DNA from: Oceanobacillus sp. J11TS1
Lineage (GTDB): Bacteria > Bacillota > Bacilli > Bacillales > Amphibacillaceae
Direction: 5' to 3'
DNA length: 64,000 nt
Assembly: GCF_018333215.1 (NCBI RefSeq)
Contig: NZ_BORO01000004.1
Location: forward strand, 62,001 to 126,000
Positions 8,565 through 17,746 of this stretch are shown piece after piece. Numbering within the stretch: position 1 is the first letter of the stretch; every line of letters begins with the position of its first letter. Under the pieces are notes generated by a model. It saw only the letters and a program-made list of their open reading frames with translations, did not search any database and was not told where the DNA came from. Made by a program: the position numbers and the translations under genes.

Positions 8565-8825
8565 TTAACAGCATCGAATCCCGTTGAGCGGAGATTTATC
8601 CATTCCCATTCGTAGATGCCAGTCATGGAAGGATTCAAGAATGTAAGGGTATAGCTCCAATGTATAATAATAAACCGGGTTAGGTATTCCTAACATTTCA
8701 GAATACAGAAGAAGCAAGAAAAAATCATCCTCGTTTCTCAGCTCTCTGGCGACTTCTGACTTATGCGGCAAACTGATTACTTCCTCATAATAGTGAATCA
8801 GTTGTTTTAATTTGTCTGTCAGCAT
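8565..8825 (-). CDS. cory-CC-star family small protein
   Basis: 86 residues, cytoplasmic, no signal peptide. The defining trait is a vicinal Cys-Cys pair as the last two residues (IRCC then stop). The middle holds FFLLLLYSEMLGIPNP and a Tyr-rich stretch. It is the first gene of the operon, 44 bp before the ArsA-type ATPase. The family has no assigned function. A C-terminal dithiol beside an ArsA-like ATPase invites the idea of metal, metalloid or thiol hand-over, or of a client tail, but nothing in the sequence proves it. The name is from memory of the NCBI family. Confidence 0.7.
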   Translation of the reverse strand: MLTDKLKQLIHYYEEVISLPHKSEVARELRNEDDFFLLLLYSEMLGIPNPVYYYTLELYPYILESFHDWHLRMGMDKSPLNGIRCC

Positions 8826-8867
8826 ATTCCACCTCTACAAAATAAAATAGTTATTTTTATATATTGA

Positions 8868-9066
8868 CTTCCATTCATACCTTTTTTAGAGGATGTTCAA
8901 AAAGTCCGGTAAAAATGACACTTCGAATTTCTTCGTTGGCTTGCTTTTCCGTTCCTCACGTATTATTTGCATACGTTCCGGTACTCAAAAGCTACGCCGC
9001 CTCGAACTTCTTGGTCCTTTTTATCCTCCTTTTTGAACACACACTTTTAGAAGATATGAATGGAAG
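8868..9066. repeat. 199-bp inverted-repeat element (family B) between cory-CC-star and cstA
   Basis: The ends are a long imperfect inverted repeat: CTTCCATTCATA at 8868-8879 pairs with TATGAATGGAAG at 9055-9066. Further in, GTTCAAAAAG (8894-8903) pairs with CTTTTTGAAC (9029-9038). The body encodes nothing convincing. A divergent copy at about 23605-23815 starts GGATGTTCAAAAA and shares GCCTCGAACTT in the same relative place. It looks like a small non-coding mobile or formerly mobile element (MITE-like). It also lies where a terminator for cstA would be expected. Confidence 0.55.
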
Positions 9067-9071
9067 CAAGA

Positions 9072-10805
9072 CTAGTCTTTATTTAATGGGTCTTCTATTT
9101 TTTTCATCAGCTCTGAGAAAGATGTTAAAGCTATCCATATAGCAAAAACAAAGATAATGGAACCTAACACGAACAGGAGCATATTTGATCCTGAACCAAA
9201 CCAAGACCATTCAAAGATAACCTGTTGGAACATGGCAAATAACGTCATAAAAATAAGGAAAATCATGGGGATAAGTGCTACCATATAATTACTTCCTTTG
9301 CGTTTTAACCAAATAGCAATTAAGAATAAACTAATGGCAGCCAGTAATTGATTGGCAGTACCAAATAATGGCCAGATGAGGTAGCCTCCCGATCCGAAAC
9401 CGTTTGGTCCTTCAGGGATTAGCACAAGTGCTGCACTGGAAAGAACAGCGATCGTTGTCGCTACATGCGTCTTTGTCAATGGCTGAATTTTATATTCAAT
9501 GCCTAATTCTGCAATAATATACCGCATCAGACGAACGGATGTATCTAATGTTGTCGCTGCAAAACTAACCACTATAATGGATACGATCGTAGTTGCTATA
9601 TCTGTTGGAATTCCCAATCCTTGTGCTAATGTTGCTGCTCCTTCAATAAACGTTCCCAGCCCGATTGCATTTGCTTCTGTAAAAGAAGTGTAAGCGGCTG
9701 AAAATGCATCTGTGTTTGCAAAAAATGTTCCTACTGCGAGGATAGAGACAAGCGCCAAAATCCCTTCTCCCACCGCACCAAAGTAACCGACAAAACGTGC
9801 ATCTGTTTCTTTATCCAACTGTTTCGAGGAAGTTCCTGATGAAACTAATCCATGAAACCCGGAAATCGCTCCACACGCAATGGTAATGAACAGGAGCGGC
9901 AGAAAGCTCTTATCTGGACTTTCATTTATTGCTGGAGCCGTCATGTTCGGGGCTGTAAAAAGTAATCCCAGATACAATATTGCCAGCCCTACTACTAATT
10001 GATGAGAATTAATAAAATCTCTTGGCTGCAATAACTTCCACACAGGAAGCGTGGATGCAATATATACATATACCATTAATATAACAATCCATATGAGAAA
10101 CGCTGTTGAAACTGTACTCAAACCGAATAAACCGGCTCCATTCTCACCGCCCATGTACCCGACCAAATCAATTTGTAAGAATCCGACTCTGCTTGCCAAA
10201 ATTGCCGTTAAATACATGACGACTAATGCAATAATGGACGGCAGGAGCATTCTTACGTTCCGTTTGTACGCTGCATAGCCAATCCAGATGGCTAAAGGGA
10301 TTTGGAGGAAAACAGGAAACACACTCGCAGGATAACTAATAAATAAATTCGAAATAACCCAGGCAAAAACAGCATTCACCATCAATACAAGGATAAGGAT
10401 AATAAATAAGAATAATAGCTTTGCTCTTCTTCCTACTAAGCGATCTGCTATGGTTCCAACCGAGTAACCTTTATTACGGACAGACAAAGCTAATGTTCCG
10501 AAATCATGCACACCTGCTGCAAAGATTGTCCCTAAAACAACCCATAAAAAAGCTGGAAGCCATCCCCAATATATAGCTATTGCTGGACCTAAGATAGGTG
10601 CGGCTCCTGCTACAGAAGTGAAGTGGTGCCCCCACAAAACAAATTTATTGGTTGGAACATAGTCCACTCCATCTTTGAAACGGTGCGCAGGAGTGATATA
10701 ATCAGGGTCTAATCGGAATATTTTCTCTGCAACAAACTTTGAATAGTAACGATAGCCTAAAATAAACAGGGTAATTCCAGCTAACGCAATTAAAATCGCA
10801 TTCAT
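9072..10805 (-). CDS. cstA: CstA-family carbon starvation/pyruvate-peptide transporter
   Basis: 577 residues from the ATG at 10805, nine bases from AGGAG; a TTG six bases earlier would leave too little spacing. The N-terminal CstA signature is clear (ILGYRYYSKFVAEKIF, then GHHFTSVAGAAPILGPA), with about 15-17 predicted membrane helices. CstA proteins import pyruvate and/or peptides under carbon limitation. The cre-like palindrome 38 bp upstream suggests CcpA repression, as for other cstA genes. It is monocistronic: repeat-like DNA follows and a strong terminator precedes it. Confidence 0.92.
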   Translation of the reverse strand: MNAILIALAGITLFILGYRYYSKFVAEKIFRLDPDYITPAHRFKDGVDYVPTNKFVLWGHHFTSVAGAAPILGPAIAIYWGWLPAFLWVVLGTIFAAGVHDFGTLALSVRNKGYSVGTIADRLVGRRAKLLFLFIILILVLMVNAVFAWVISNLFISYPASVFPVFLQIPLAIWIGYAAYKRNVRMLLPSIIALVVMYLTAILASRVGFLQIDLVGYMGGENGAGLFGLSTVSTAFLIWIVILMVYVYIASTLPVWKLLQPRDFINSHQLVVGLAILYLGLLFTAPNMTAPAINESPDKSFLPLLFITIACGAISGFHGLVSSGTSSKQLDKETDARFVGYFGAVGEGILALVSILAVGTFFANTDAFSAAYTSFTEANAIGLGTFIEGAATLAQGLGIPTDIATTIVSIIVVSFAATTLDTSVRLMRYIIAELGIEYKIQPLTKTHVATTIAVLSSAALVLIPEGPNGFGSGGYLIWPLFGTANQLLAAISLFLIAIWLKRKGSNYMVALIPMIFLIFMTLFAMFQQVIFEWSWFGSGSNMLLFVLGSIIFVFAIWIALTSFSELMKKIEDPLNKD

Positions 10806-10842
10806 ATTCAATTACTCCTCCCTTTTTAAACTCACACATTTT

Positions 10843-10856
10843 TAGAAGCGCTTAAA
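10843..10856 (-). promoter_or_regulatory. cre-like CcpA operator upstream of cstA
   Basis: TAGAAGCGCTTAAA has the perfect AAGCGCTT core (10846-10853) of the catabolite-responsive element consensus TGWAANCGNTNWCA, with a mismatch in the outer arms. It is placed 38 bp upstream of the cstA start. Confidence 0.6.
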
Positions 10857-11013
10857 TGAGTAAAATCTCCTTTCTTATTTTTTTCATTAGTTTATCTAAT
10901 TAAATATATATTCACAATGTATTTAAAAAATTTCAAATAATGCTAGATAGAAAAGATTTACCTAAAATTTCTCATATAATATGTATAGTTATTGTTAAAT
11001 GAATCAACAAAAA

Positions 11014-11062
11014 ATTGTATGAGTTAGAATCTATACACGGAATGCAATCTAACCCATACAAT
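11014..11062 (-). terminator. terminator of the transporter gene after mdh
   Basis: A 15-bp stem with one mismatch (ATTGTATGGGTTAGA / TCTAACTCATACAAT on the minus strand) is followed by TTTTTTGTTG, 15 bases after the stop at 11078. Confidence 0.85.
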
Positions 11063-11077
11063 TTCATTTTCTTATTA

Positions 11078-12502
11078 TTAAAAGAGAATAACCGCAGCGA
11101 TTGTCGCTATAGAAAGACCAATTATTACAGGAAAAAAGTTTTTCCGGACTAACTCCATTGCTGAAACACCACAAAATCCTGCAACGGCTATAAGCGAAGA
11201 CCACGCGATTAATGCTCCTCCACCAGTCCAAATAGCTCCAAGCTGACCAATTGCAGCTAAGGTACTTGCATCTATGGAAGCAGATTCCAACGATGCAGCT
11301 AAAGCTCCAGTTAACGGCAATCCAGAAAATCCCGAACCATCTAAACCAGTGATAATTCCTACAAATAATAAACTAAAGGCTGCAAACACCGAACTTTCTG
11401 GAAGGAAAGCCTGTATAGAGGAAACAATATCAAACAAGAAAGATGGTGCTTCTTCCACAAGTAAAATTCCCTTAGAAAATTCAGCGCTTCCCAAAAAGAA
11501 AAATCCTGCGATAGGAATAACTGGCCCCATTGCTTTAAAAGCAAAAACAAATCCATTTGTAATATGATTTCCTACATAATCTAACGCATTTTGCTTCCCA
11601 AATACGCCTGTAGCAAGCAGTAATAAAATAACTGCTACACCCCCGACAAGGGCAGCTCCTTCTCCACCAACCAAATCACTTGGACCAAAAAATTTATTAT
11701 AAAGCATATAGCCAACCACTAAAAGTAAAACTATTGGAACCAGCCAGGCAAAAATACGTCTCCATTGCATCAAATATTTTGAAGCCGATTTGTGTCCTGA
11801 AGAATCATAGTCTTGAATTTGTGCAGCTTCTTCTTGATTTCTTGAATCTCCCTTTGAACGTATTGATTTTCGATAGAATAAATACGCTAACACCGATGCA
11901 ATAACTCCAGTAATCAGTGAAAGAACTAACGACCGATCTGCAACGGCCGAAGTTTCTACACCGGCTGCGGCAGCGGATAGAGCTGGTGCTACCTGAACAA
12001 TATAATCAGAAGATAATGCCATCCCTTGACCTGCAATGGTAATCGCAACTGCTGCTGTAATTGCGGGAAGCCCAGAACGTATTGCAGCCGGAACAAGTAA
12101 AGCGCAGATAAGCGGTACAGCTGGTGTCGGCCAGAAAAACAAGGAAATTAAATACGTCACGATGATTAACACAAAATAAGAAAGATGTCCATTAATCATG
12201 ATCTTTTGAATCGGCTGAATCATAAGCACATCCGCTTGTAAATCCTTTAATGCATTTAATAAAGCTAGCATAAAAGTAATAATCAAAAAGATGCTGAATA
12301 GTTCTTGCGCGGCTACTAAATTGGCATAAAAAATAGCCATAAAACCGCTGATAATACTCCCCTTATAAGCGCATGCAATAACAAACGTACCTAATAAACT
12401 CGGAAGCACAATCCCTCTTCGGAATATCATTGTCGCTAAAATAAGCAACGCGAAAAAACCATACAGTAAGTGTGCGACAGTTAAACTCATCTTATTCCGC
12501 AT
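11078..12502 (-). CDS. ion-transporter-superfamily-like permease, downstream part of the mdh frame
   Basis: The membrane part of the 823-codon frame looks like an independent gene. AAGGAGAGG lies directly before an ATG at 12502, with another in-frame ATG at 12490, so translation could start here without mdh. From 12490 it has 471 residues, about 12 hydrophobic helices, a polar central loop with many Ser, Glu and Gln (near residues 185-215), and glycine-rich re-entrant-like stretches ([25 protein letters not shown]). The pattern recalls GntP/CitMHS/NhaC-type transporters. The substrate is unknown; the position after mdh makes a dicarboxylate plausible. Confidence 0.7.
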   Translation of the reverse strand: MRNKMSLTVAHLLYGFFALLILATMIFRRGIVLPSLLGTFVIACAYKGSIISGFMAIFYANLVAAQELFSIFLIITFMLALLNALKDLQADVLMIQPIQKIMINGHLSYFVLIIVTYLISLFFWPTPAVPLICALLVPAAIRSGLPAITAAVAITIAGQGMALSSDYIVQVAPALSAAAAGVETSAVADRSLVLSLITGVIASVLAYLFYRKSIRSKGDSRNQEEAAQIQDYDSSGHKSASKYLMQWRRIFAWLVPIVLLLVVGYMLYNKFFGPSDLVGGEGAALVGGVAVILLLLATGVFGKQNALDYVGNHITNGFVFAFKAMGPVIPIAGFFFLGSAEFSKGILLVEEAPSFLFDIVSSIQAFLPESSVFAAFSLLFVGIITGLDGSGFSGLPLTGALAASLESASIDASTLAAIGQLGAIWTGGGALIAWSSLIAVAGFCGVSAMELVRKNFFPVIIGLSIATIAAVILF

Positions 12503-13549
12503 CCTCTCCTTCAATGTGTATAGTAGCCTATGCAACAATGAAGTTAGAGGATACAAAGAAATTAAAACACACAATGATTGAAACGCTGCCATTGTGTGTT
12601 TGCTAAGACGTTTATTGAGAATATCGATTACTTTTTTCACGGATTCTGCTGATTTATCTAATTGTTTTTTCTCCTCCTCTGTCAAGTCCAGCGCGATAAC
12701 TTCCTCTATTCCTTTTCCACCGAGCACCGTTGGGACACCTAGGTAAATGTCATGATATCCATATTCTCCTTCTAAATAAGCAATGGACGGTAGTATCCGG
12801 CGTTGGTCTTTTAATATTGCTTCTGCCATTACTGTTAAAGATGCAGCAGGCGCATAATACGCACTTCCATTACCTAAAAGATTAACGATTTCGCCACCGC
12901 CAGTGCGGGTTCGCTGTACAATCTGCTCTAGTCGCTCTTTAGATATCAGCTTCTCAAGCGGAATACCACCTGCATAGGAATAGCGAATAAGTGGTACCAT
13001 ATCATCTCCGTGACCGCCGAGGACAAATCCAGTAATATCTTTTACGGAGAGATTTAATTCCTCTGCGACAAATGCTCTAAAACGAGCCGTGTCCAGAACT
13101 CCTGATTGGCCTATAACACGTTCTTTTGGAAGCCCGGAAGCTTTATAAACTGTATAGGTCATAGCATCTACTGGATTGGTCAGTACAATAATTGTTGTAT
13201 CCTCAGAGTACTTCACAACTTCCTTTGTAACCGCAGTCATTATTTTGGCATTTGTATTCACCAAATCATCCCGGCTCATTCCTGGTTTCCGTGCAATCCC
13301 AGCAGTAATAATAACTAAATCAGAATTCTTTGTGTCCGTATAATTTGCAGTACCTGTTATTTTTGCATCAAAACCTTGAACCGGAGCTGCTTCTGCCATA
13401 TCCAACGCTTTTCCTTTTGTCGGGTCCTCCATATCAGGAATATCAACAAGAACAACATCGCCTAATTCTTTTTGCGCAACCATTAATGCCGTTGTTGCCC
13501 CTGTAAACCCAGACCCAATAACAGAAATTTTTTTACGTCTAGAAACCAT
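11078..13549 (-). CDS. mdh: malate dehydrogenase, read in frame into a membrane transporter (823-codon frame)
   Basis: Residues 1 to about 312 are a complete LDH-like malate dehydrogenase: [10 protein letters not shown] (12-21) for NAD+, [11 protein letters not shown] with the substrate arginines, LTNPVD, and catalytic GGHGDD. It catalyses malate/oxaloacetate exchange in the TCA cycle and follows icd and citZ on the same strand. Normal Mdh would stop just after VIDILNK. Here no stop occurs: the frame runs through about 100 bp that contain a perfect terminator hairpin and a ribosome binding site, then into a polytopic transporter. Either a stop was lost (mutation or sequence error) or the genes are truly fused. 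The terminator argues that most transcripts still end after mdh. Confidence 0.85.
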   Translation of the reverse strand: MVSRRKKISVIGSGFTGATTALMVAQKELGDVVLVDIPDMEDPTKGKALDMAEAAPVQGFDAKITGTANYTDTKNSDLVIITAGIARKPGMSRDDLVNTNAKIMTAVTKEVVKYSEDTTIIVLTNPVDAMTYTVYKASGLPKERVIGQSGVLDTARFRAFVAEELNLSVKDITGFVLGGHGDDMVPLIRYSYAGGIPLEKLISKERLEQIVQRTRTGGGEIVNLLGNGSAYYAPAASLTVMAEAILKDQRRILPSIAYLEGEYGYHDIYLGVPTVLGGKGIEEVIALDLTEEEKKQLDKSAESVKKVIDILNKRLSKHTMAAFQSLCVLISLYPLTSLLHRLLYTLKERMRNKMSLTVAHLLYGFFALLILATMIFRRGIVLPSLLGTFVIACAYKGSIISGFMAIFYANLVAAQELFSIFLIITFMLALLNALKDLQADVLMIQPIQKIMINGHLSYFVLIIVTYLISLFFWPTPAVPLICALLVPAAIRSGLPAITAAVAITIAGQGMALSSDYIVQVAPALSAAAAGVETSAVADRSLVLSLITGVIASVLAYLFYRKSIRSKGDSRNQEEAAQIQDYDSSGHKSASKYLMQWRRIFAWLVPIVLLLVVGYMLYNKFFGPSDLVGGEGAALVGGVAVILLLLATGVFGKQNALDYVGNHITNGFVFAFKAMGPVIPIAGFFFLGSAEFSKGILLVEEAPSFLFDIVSSIQAFLPESSVFAAFSLLFVGIITGLDGSGFSGLPLTGALAASLESASIDASTLAAIGQLGAIWTGGGALIAWSSLIAVAGFCGVSAMELVRKNFFPVIIGLSIATIAAVILF
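12565..12601 (-). terminator. mdh terminator lying inside the extended mdh frame
   Basis: A perfect 12-bp stem AAACACACAATG / CATTGTGTGTTT with a 13-base loop, then TTTTAATTTC on the minus strand. It begins nine bases after the codon where mdh would normally end. Confidence 0.88.
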
Positions 13550-13590
13550 GTTGCTTCCTCCTCAAACTTTATTTAAAAATATAGATTTAA

Positions 13591-13636
13591 AGAAAATGCT
13601 TGCAGTACCGAAATTTCGTCACCACAAACATTTTCT
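13591..13636 (-). terminator. hairpin between icd and mdh
   Basis: AGAAAATG at one arm and CATTTTCT at the other enclose a further partly paired CGAAATTTCG core. On the minus strand the arm is followed by TTTAAAT. It may be a weak terminator, attenuator or RNA-stabilising hairpin that sets the icd/mdh ratio. Confidence 0.4.
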
Positions 13637-13694
13637 TTTATTTCGGTTAGGCCATAAGAACCTTTCCCGTTCTACTATTCATCTATTCTATTTA

Positions 13695-14969
13695 TTAGGC
13701 TTCCATGTTCTTAATTAATTCATCAGCGAACTCAGAGCATTTCACTTCTGTTGCTCCGTCCATAAGACGTGCAAAGTCATAAGTTACAACTTTAGAACCA
13801 ATTGTTTTATCCATTGATTTTGTAATTAAATCAGCTGCTTCTCTCCACTCTAAATGCTCTAGCATTAATACAGCAGATAGAATAACAGAAGATGGGTTAA
13901 CTTTATCTAATCCTGCATATTTAGGAGCAGTACCGTGTGTTGCTTCAAAAATAGCATGTCCAGTATCATAGTTAATGTTTGCTCCTGGAGCAATACCAAT
14001 TCCCCCAACTTGTGCTGCTAGCGCATCAGAGATATAGTCACCATTTAGGTTCATTGTTGCTACCACATCAAATTCTTTTGGACGAGTAAGAATTTGTTGT
14101 AAAAAGATATCTGCAATAGAATCTTTGATAAGGATTTTACCAGCTGCTAATGCATCATCCTGTGCTTTGTTTGCTGCATCTTTACCTTCAGCTTCTACAA
14201 TGCGATCATACTCAGCCCAAGTAAATACTTTATCACCGAATTCATCTTCAGCAACTTCATATCCCCAGTTTTTGAAAGCCCCTTCTGTAAATTTCATTAT
14301 GTTACCTTTATGTACTAAAGTAACACTCTTACGTCCTTCGCTTAATGCATAATTAATTGCTGCGCGGACAATACGTTTTGTACCTTCTTCAGATACAGGT
14401 TTAATACCGATGCCGGATGTTTCCGGAAAGCGTACTTTATTTACTCCCATTTCATTCTTTAAGAAGTCAAGAACTTTCTTCACATCGTCAGAACCTTTTT
14501 GCCACTCGATACCTGCATAAATATCCTCTGTGTTTTCACGGAAGATAACCATATCCACATCTTCTGGACGTTTTACTGGAGATGGCACACCTTCAAAATA
14601 ACGTACTGGACGGAGGCAAGTAAATAAATCTAATTCTTGACGTAAAGCTACGTTAAGAGAGCGGATTCCTCCTCCAATTGGAGTTGTTAAAGGTCCTTTA
14701 ATAGCAATCTTGTATTCATTGATTTTATCTAGAGTATCTTGTGGCAACCATTCACCTGTTTTATCAAATGCTTTTTGGCCAGCATATACTTCTAACCACT
14801 CAATTTCTTTTTCACCATTGTAAGCTTTTTCAACTGACGCTTCGATTACACGGCGAGCAGCAGCCCAAATATCCGGGCCTGTCCCATCGCCTTCAATAAA
14901 TGGAATGATTGGTTGATTTGGTACATTCAATTCGCCATTTTCTACTACAATTTTTTCACCTTGTGTCAT
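13695..14969 (-). CDS. icd: NADP-dependent isocitrate dehydrogenase
   Basis: 424 residues, close to the 423 of B. subtilis Icd; the ATG at 14969 follows AGGAGG. Substrate-binding [20 protein letters not shown] (residues near 94-113) carries the phosphorylatable-type Ser and the arginines that hold isocitrate. [12 protein letters not shown] and the C-terminal GTAPKYAG, which contacts NADP, are also present. It oxidises isocitrate to 2-oxoglutarate. It lies 55 bp after citZ and 145 bp before mdh, all on one strand, as in the B. subtilis citZ-icd-mdh operon. Confidence 0.96.
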   Translation of the reverse strand: MTQGEKIVVENGELNVPNQPIIPFIEGDGTGPDIWAAARRVIEASVEKAYNGEKEIEWLEVYAGQKAFDKTGEWLPQDTLDKINEYKIAIKGPLTTPIGGGIRSLNVALRQELDLFTCLRPVRYFEGVPSPVKRPEDVDMVIFRENTEDIYAGIEWQKGSDDVKKVLDFLKNEMGVNKVRFPETSGIGIKPVSEEGTKRIVRAAINYALSEGRKSVTLVHKGNIMKFTEGAFKNWGYEVAEDEFGDKVFTWAEYDRIVEAEGKDAANKAQDDALAAGKILIKDSIADIFLQQILTRPKEFDVVATMNLNGDYISDALAAQVGGIGIAPGANINYDTGHAIFEATHGTAPKYAGLDKVNPSSVILSAVLMLEHLEWREAADLITKSMDKTIGSKVVTYDFARLMDGATEVKCSEFADELIKNMEA

Positions 14970-15024
14970 AGATAAAACCTCCTGATAATAATTCCTACTT
15001 TGATTCTACTACATTTTAATAGTA

Positions 15025-16146
15025 TTAGCCTCTTTGTTCAATAGCTACATATTCTTGCAAATCTGGTCCATTATATTCTGCACGAGGACGGATTAATCGG
15101 TTATCTGCATATTGTTCTAGAATATGGGCTATCCAACCAGAAGTTCTGCTTATTGCAAAAATCGGTGTAAATAAATCTTCATCGATTCCTAAGCTGTGAT
15201 AAACAGAAGCGCTATAAAAATCAACGTTCGCCGGTAAACCTTTATGCTCTTTAACATAATCTTCAATAGTGACAGACATATTATACCATTTTTCTTGGCC
15301 TGTTAGCTTTGTTAGCTGTTTGGACATTTCTTTTAAGAATTTAGCTCTCGGATCGCCATTACGATATACACGGTGCCCCATCCCCATAATTTTTTCCTTA
15401 TTTTCCAACTTTTCTTTAATGTATGGGATGGCATTTTCTTCCTCACCAATTTCCTGCAGCATCTTCATTACATTTTCATTGGCACCGCCATGTAAAGGTC
15501 CTTTTAAAGCTCCAATAGCCGCCACCAATCCTGAATAAATATCTGAAAGTGTTGCGACGCACACGCGAGCTGTAAAAGTAGATGCATTTAATTCATGATC
15601 TGCATGAAGAACTAGCGCTTTATTGATTGCTTCTATCTCAATATCTTTTGGTTCTTCGCCATTCAGCATATATAAGAAGTTGGCTGCATAACTTAAGTTT
15701 TCTTTTGGTTGAACTGGATCTTTCCCATCTCGAATTCTTGCAAAGGCTGCTACAATAGAAGCAATTTTAGCTTGAATACGAATAGCTTTTCGTTTATTAG
15801 CCGCTTCATCCATTTCATCTGCTTCCTCATCAGAAACACCTAATAATGAAACCGCTGTCCGCAAAGCTGCCATCGGGTGAACGCGCTTTAAATCATAAGA
15901 ACGTAAATGGTCGATGATTGCATTTGAAATTGTCATGTTTTTTGCCAAATCAGCCTTTAACGCATCTAATTCATGTTTTGTCGGAAGCTTTTGATTCCAA
16001 AGTAAATAAATAATTTCTTCAAAACTGGAATTTTCAGCTAAATCATCAATTTTATAACCCACATAGGACAGTTGATCATCAATGATCGAACTAATTGCTG
16101 ATTGCGTTGCAACTATATTTTCTAATCCTTTTGTCGATGTTGACAT
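15025..16146 (-). CDS. citZ: citrate synthase (CitZ type)
   Basis: 373 residues, matching CitZ (372 aa). Catalytic signatures are present: GPLHGGANE (His of the oxaloacetate site), MGMGHRVYRNGDPRA (catalytic His/Arg), and VDFYSASVYHSLGI containing the catalytic Asp. It condenses acetyl-CoA and oxaloacetate at the head of the TCA branch. The start ATG has AGAGGGAGAGGG upstream. It is the first gene of the citZ-icd-mdh unit. In Bacillus this operon is repressed by CcpC and CcpA; I could not place those operators with certainty. Confidence 0.96.
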   Translation of the reverse strand: MSTSTKGLENIVATQSAISSIIDDQLSYVGYKIDDLAENSSFEEIIYLLWNQKLPTKHELDALKADLAKNMTISNAIIDHLRSYDLKRVHPMAALRTAVSLLGVSDEEADEMDEAANKRKAIRIQAKIASIVAAFARIRDGKDPVQPKENLSYAANFLYMLNGEEPKDIEIEAINKALVLHADHELNASTFTARVCVATLSDIYSGLVAAIGALKGPLHGGANENVMKMLQEIGEEENAIPYIKEKLENKEKIMGMGHRVYRNGDPRAKFLKEMSKQLTKLTGQEKWYNMSVTIEDYVKEHKGLPANVDFYSASVYHSLGIDEDLFTPIFAISRTSGWIAHILEQYADNRLIRPRAEYNGPDLQEYVAIEQRG

Positions 16147-16190
16147 ATTACCCTCTCCCTCTCCAATTAATCAAGATATGGCATATCCAT

Positions 16191-16218
16191 ATCATATAAA
16201 ACAATACAAGGGTGACAA
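16191..16218 (-). promoter_or_regulatory. candidate sigma-A promoter of citZ
   Basis: On the minus strand TTGTCA (16218-16213), a 16-base spacer and TATGAT (16196-16191), 45 bases upstream of the citZ ATG. Confidence 0.45.
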
Positions 16219-16639
16219 ACTAAGTATTTGGCTGTTTAAAACGATGTAGGAATAATCAATCAAGGAAACTAAATTTTCAGCTCGTGTATTCAAGCGATGG
16301 AACGCGCGTTTAGCGGATGATAAAACGTGGAACCAATTTATTTGAAACTTACGAATTAATGAATTTATTATTCTACTTTTTAAACAAACACGAAATAGAT
16401 TATCTTTAGCTGTACCCTTTACTTCGATGAAAGAAATCTTTTTTGTCTGCCCAATTATCATTATAAATGATTATTGGTGGAATGTGAATTGAAACCGTTT
16501 AAATTTTATTAATAACTGTTAGATTCACCCATTTTTAGTTGGTTTTCCCCCCTAAAGCTTGGTTTAAACACCTTACTACTTCTATTTTCTCACTGAAGTT
16601 CATAGTTTTAAATAAGATCTTTTACTTGGAGGATACAGA
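16219..16639. other. divergent citZ/ytvI intergenic region
   Basis: An AT-rich gap without a convincing gene. An 89-codon minus-strand frame covers part of it but overlaps the citZ promoter and resembles no family. The ytvI promoter should lie at its right end; the ytvI start itself has CTTGGAGGATA. I see no RNA gene or strong hairpin. Confidence 0.4.
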
Positions 16640-17746
16640 ATGCAATCAAAAATCATCGGTCAATTTACGCGCACCCTCGTTATTATAGTCATTTTAATTA
16701 GCAGTATTTTTGTTTGTTATATACTATTTCCTTATATATATCCTATTTTGATAGCATTTTTCTTATCTTTCCTCTTTCAACCTTTTATCAACTGGTTTGT
16801 TGATAAACTTAAAATGCCTAGATTGCTAGCTTTAATAACTACTTTTATTATTTTTATTAGCTTGTTTATTTTATCTTTATTCTTTTTAGTCAGTGAAGTC
16901 TATCAGGGTATCCTTTATTTATCGGACAGGCTTCCTTCTTATTTTCATCATACGATGGAACAGTTCCAGCTGTTTTTAGATAGTCGAATTTTACCTTTGT
17001 ATGAACAATTACTCTCCGTACTAAATACACTACAAGTCGACTATCGTTTTGAGGTTTCTGAGTATATCGATTCTTTTACAGCGTCCATTACTACAGCGCT
17101 GACTCATTTCTTTCAATTGCTTTTGCAACAAACAGCTAATTTTCTGATTGTATTACCAAATTCATTCGCTGTTTTTATTTTTATTGTACTAGCTACTTTT
17201 ATGATTAGTTATGATTTCGATAACATTCAAAGAAAGTTTCATAAAGTGTTACCTTCTAATTGGTACGCGCACTATAAAAATATAAAAACGCAGCTGTCGA
17301 AAGCTGTGATTGGCTATTTTAGAGCACAATTTATATTAGTTTGTATTTCTGCTGTTATCTTGTGTGCAGGTCTTTTAATCCTTCAAGTAGAACATGCTTT
17401 TACGATTGTTTTATTTGCTGCAATAGCTGACTTTATCCCTTATTTAGGAATTGGAATTATTGTTTTACCTTGGATACTATTTAGTTTTTTTTCCTTCAAT
17501 TATCCTTTAACAATTGGCCTGTCTATTCTTTATGCACTTATCATTATCATCAGGCAGCTTATCGAACCTAAAATCGTAGCTACATCTATTGGCATTTCGC
17601 CTTTAATTATGCTTATTGGTATGTTTTTAGGAATCCAGTGGTTCGGCATCCTTGGATTTATTATTTCACCAATTATTTTGGTTGTGATTCTTGCTATCAA
17701 TAAATCTGGTGTGTTTCAGCAATTATGGCTTTATATTAAAGGTTAA
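16640..17746 (+). CDS. ytvI: sporulation integral membrane protein YtvI (AI-2E transporter family)
   Basis: 368 residues, ATG after TTGGAGGATA. Eight or so hydrophobic segments are arranged as in the PerM/YtvI (AI-2E exporter-like, DUF20) family: an N-terminal pair (10-60), one near 63-85, a long amphipathic region (90-150), then a C-terminal block with the family motif IADFIPYLGIGIIVLPW and RQLIEPKIVATSIGISPL. YtvI is classed as sporulation-linked in Bacillus, with unknown transport substrate. Its position beside citZ and fxsA matches B. subtilis. It is convergent with fxsA: the two stop codons abut with no base between them. Confidence 0.9.
   Translation: MQSKIIGQFTRTLVIIVILISSIFVCYILFPYIYPILIAFFLSFLFQPFINWFVDKLKMPRLLALITTFIIFISLFILSLFFLVSEVYQGILYLSDRLPSYFHHTMEQFQLFLDSRILPLYEQLLSVLNTLQVDYRFEVSEYIDSFTASITTALTHFFQLLLQQTANFLIVLPNSFAVFIFIVLATFMISYDFDNIQRKFHKVLPSNWYAHYKNIKTQLSKAVIGYFRAQFILVCISAVILCAGLLILQVEHAFTIVLFAAIADFIPYLGIGIIVLPWILFSFFSFNYPLTIGLSILYALIIIIRQLIEPKIVATSIGISPLIMLIGMFLGIQWFGILGFIISPIILVVILAINKSGVFQQLWLYIKG

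Noticed and set aside
8864-9142. 92-codon plus-strand frame over the family B repeat
   Set aside because: It reads through the inverted repeat and into cstA; the sequence is explained by the repeat element.
16192-16461. 89-codon minus-strand frame upstream of citZ
   Set aside because: It covers the citZ promoter region, has no ribosome binding site or recognisable motif, and composition resembles non-coding DNA.
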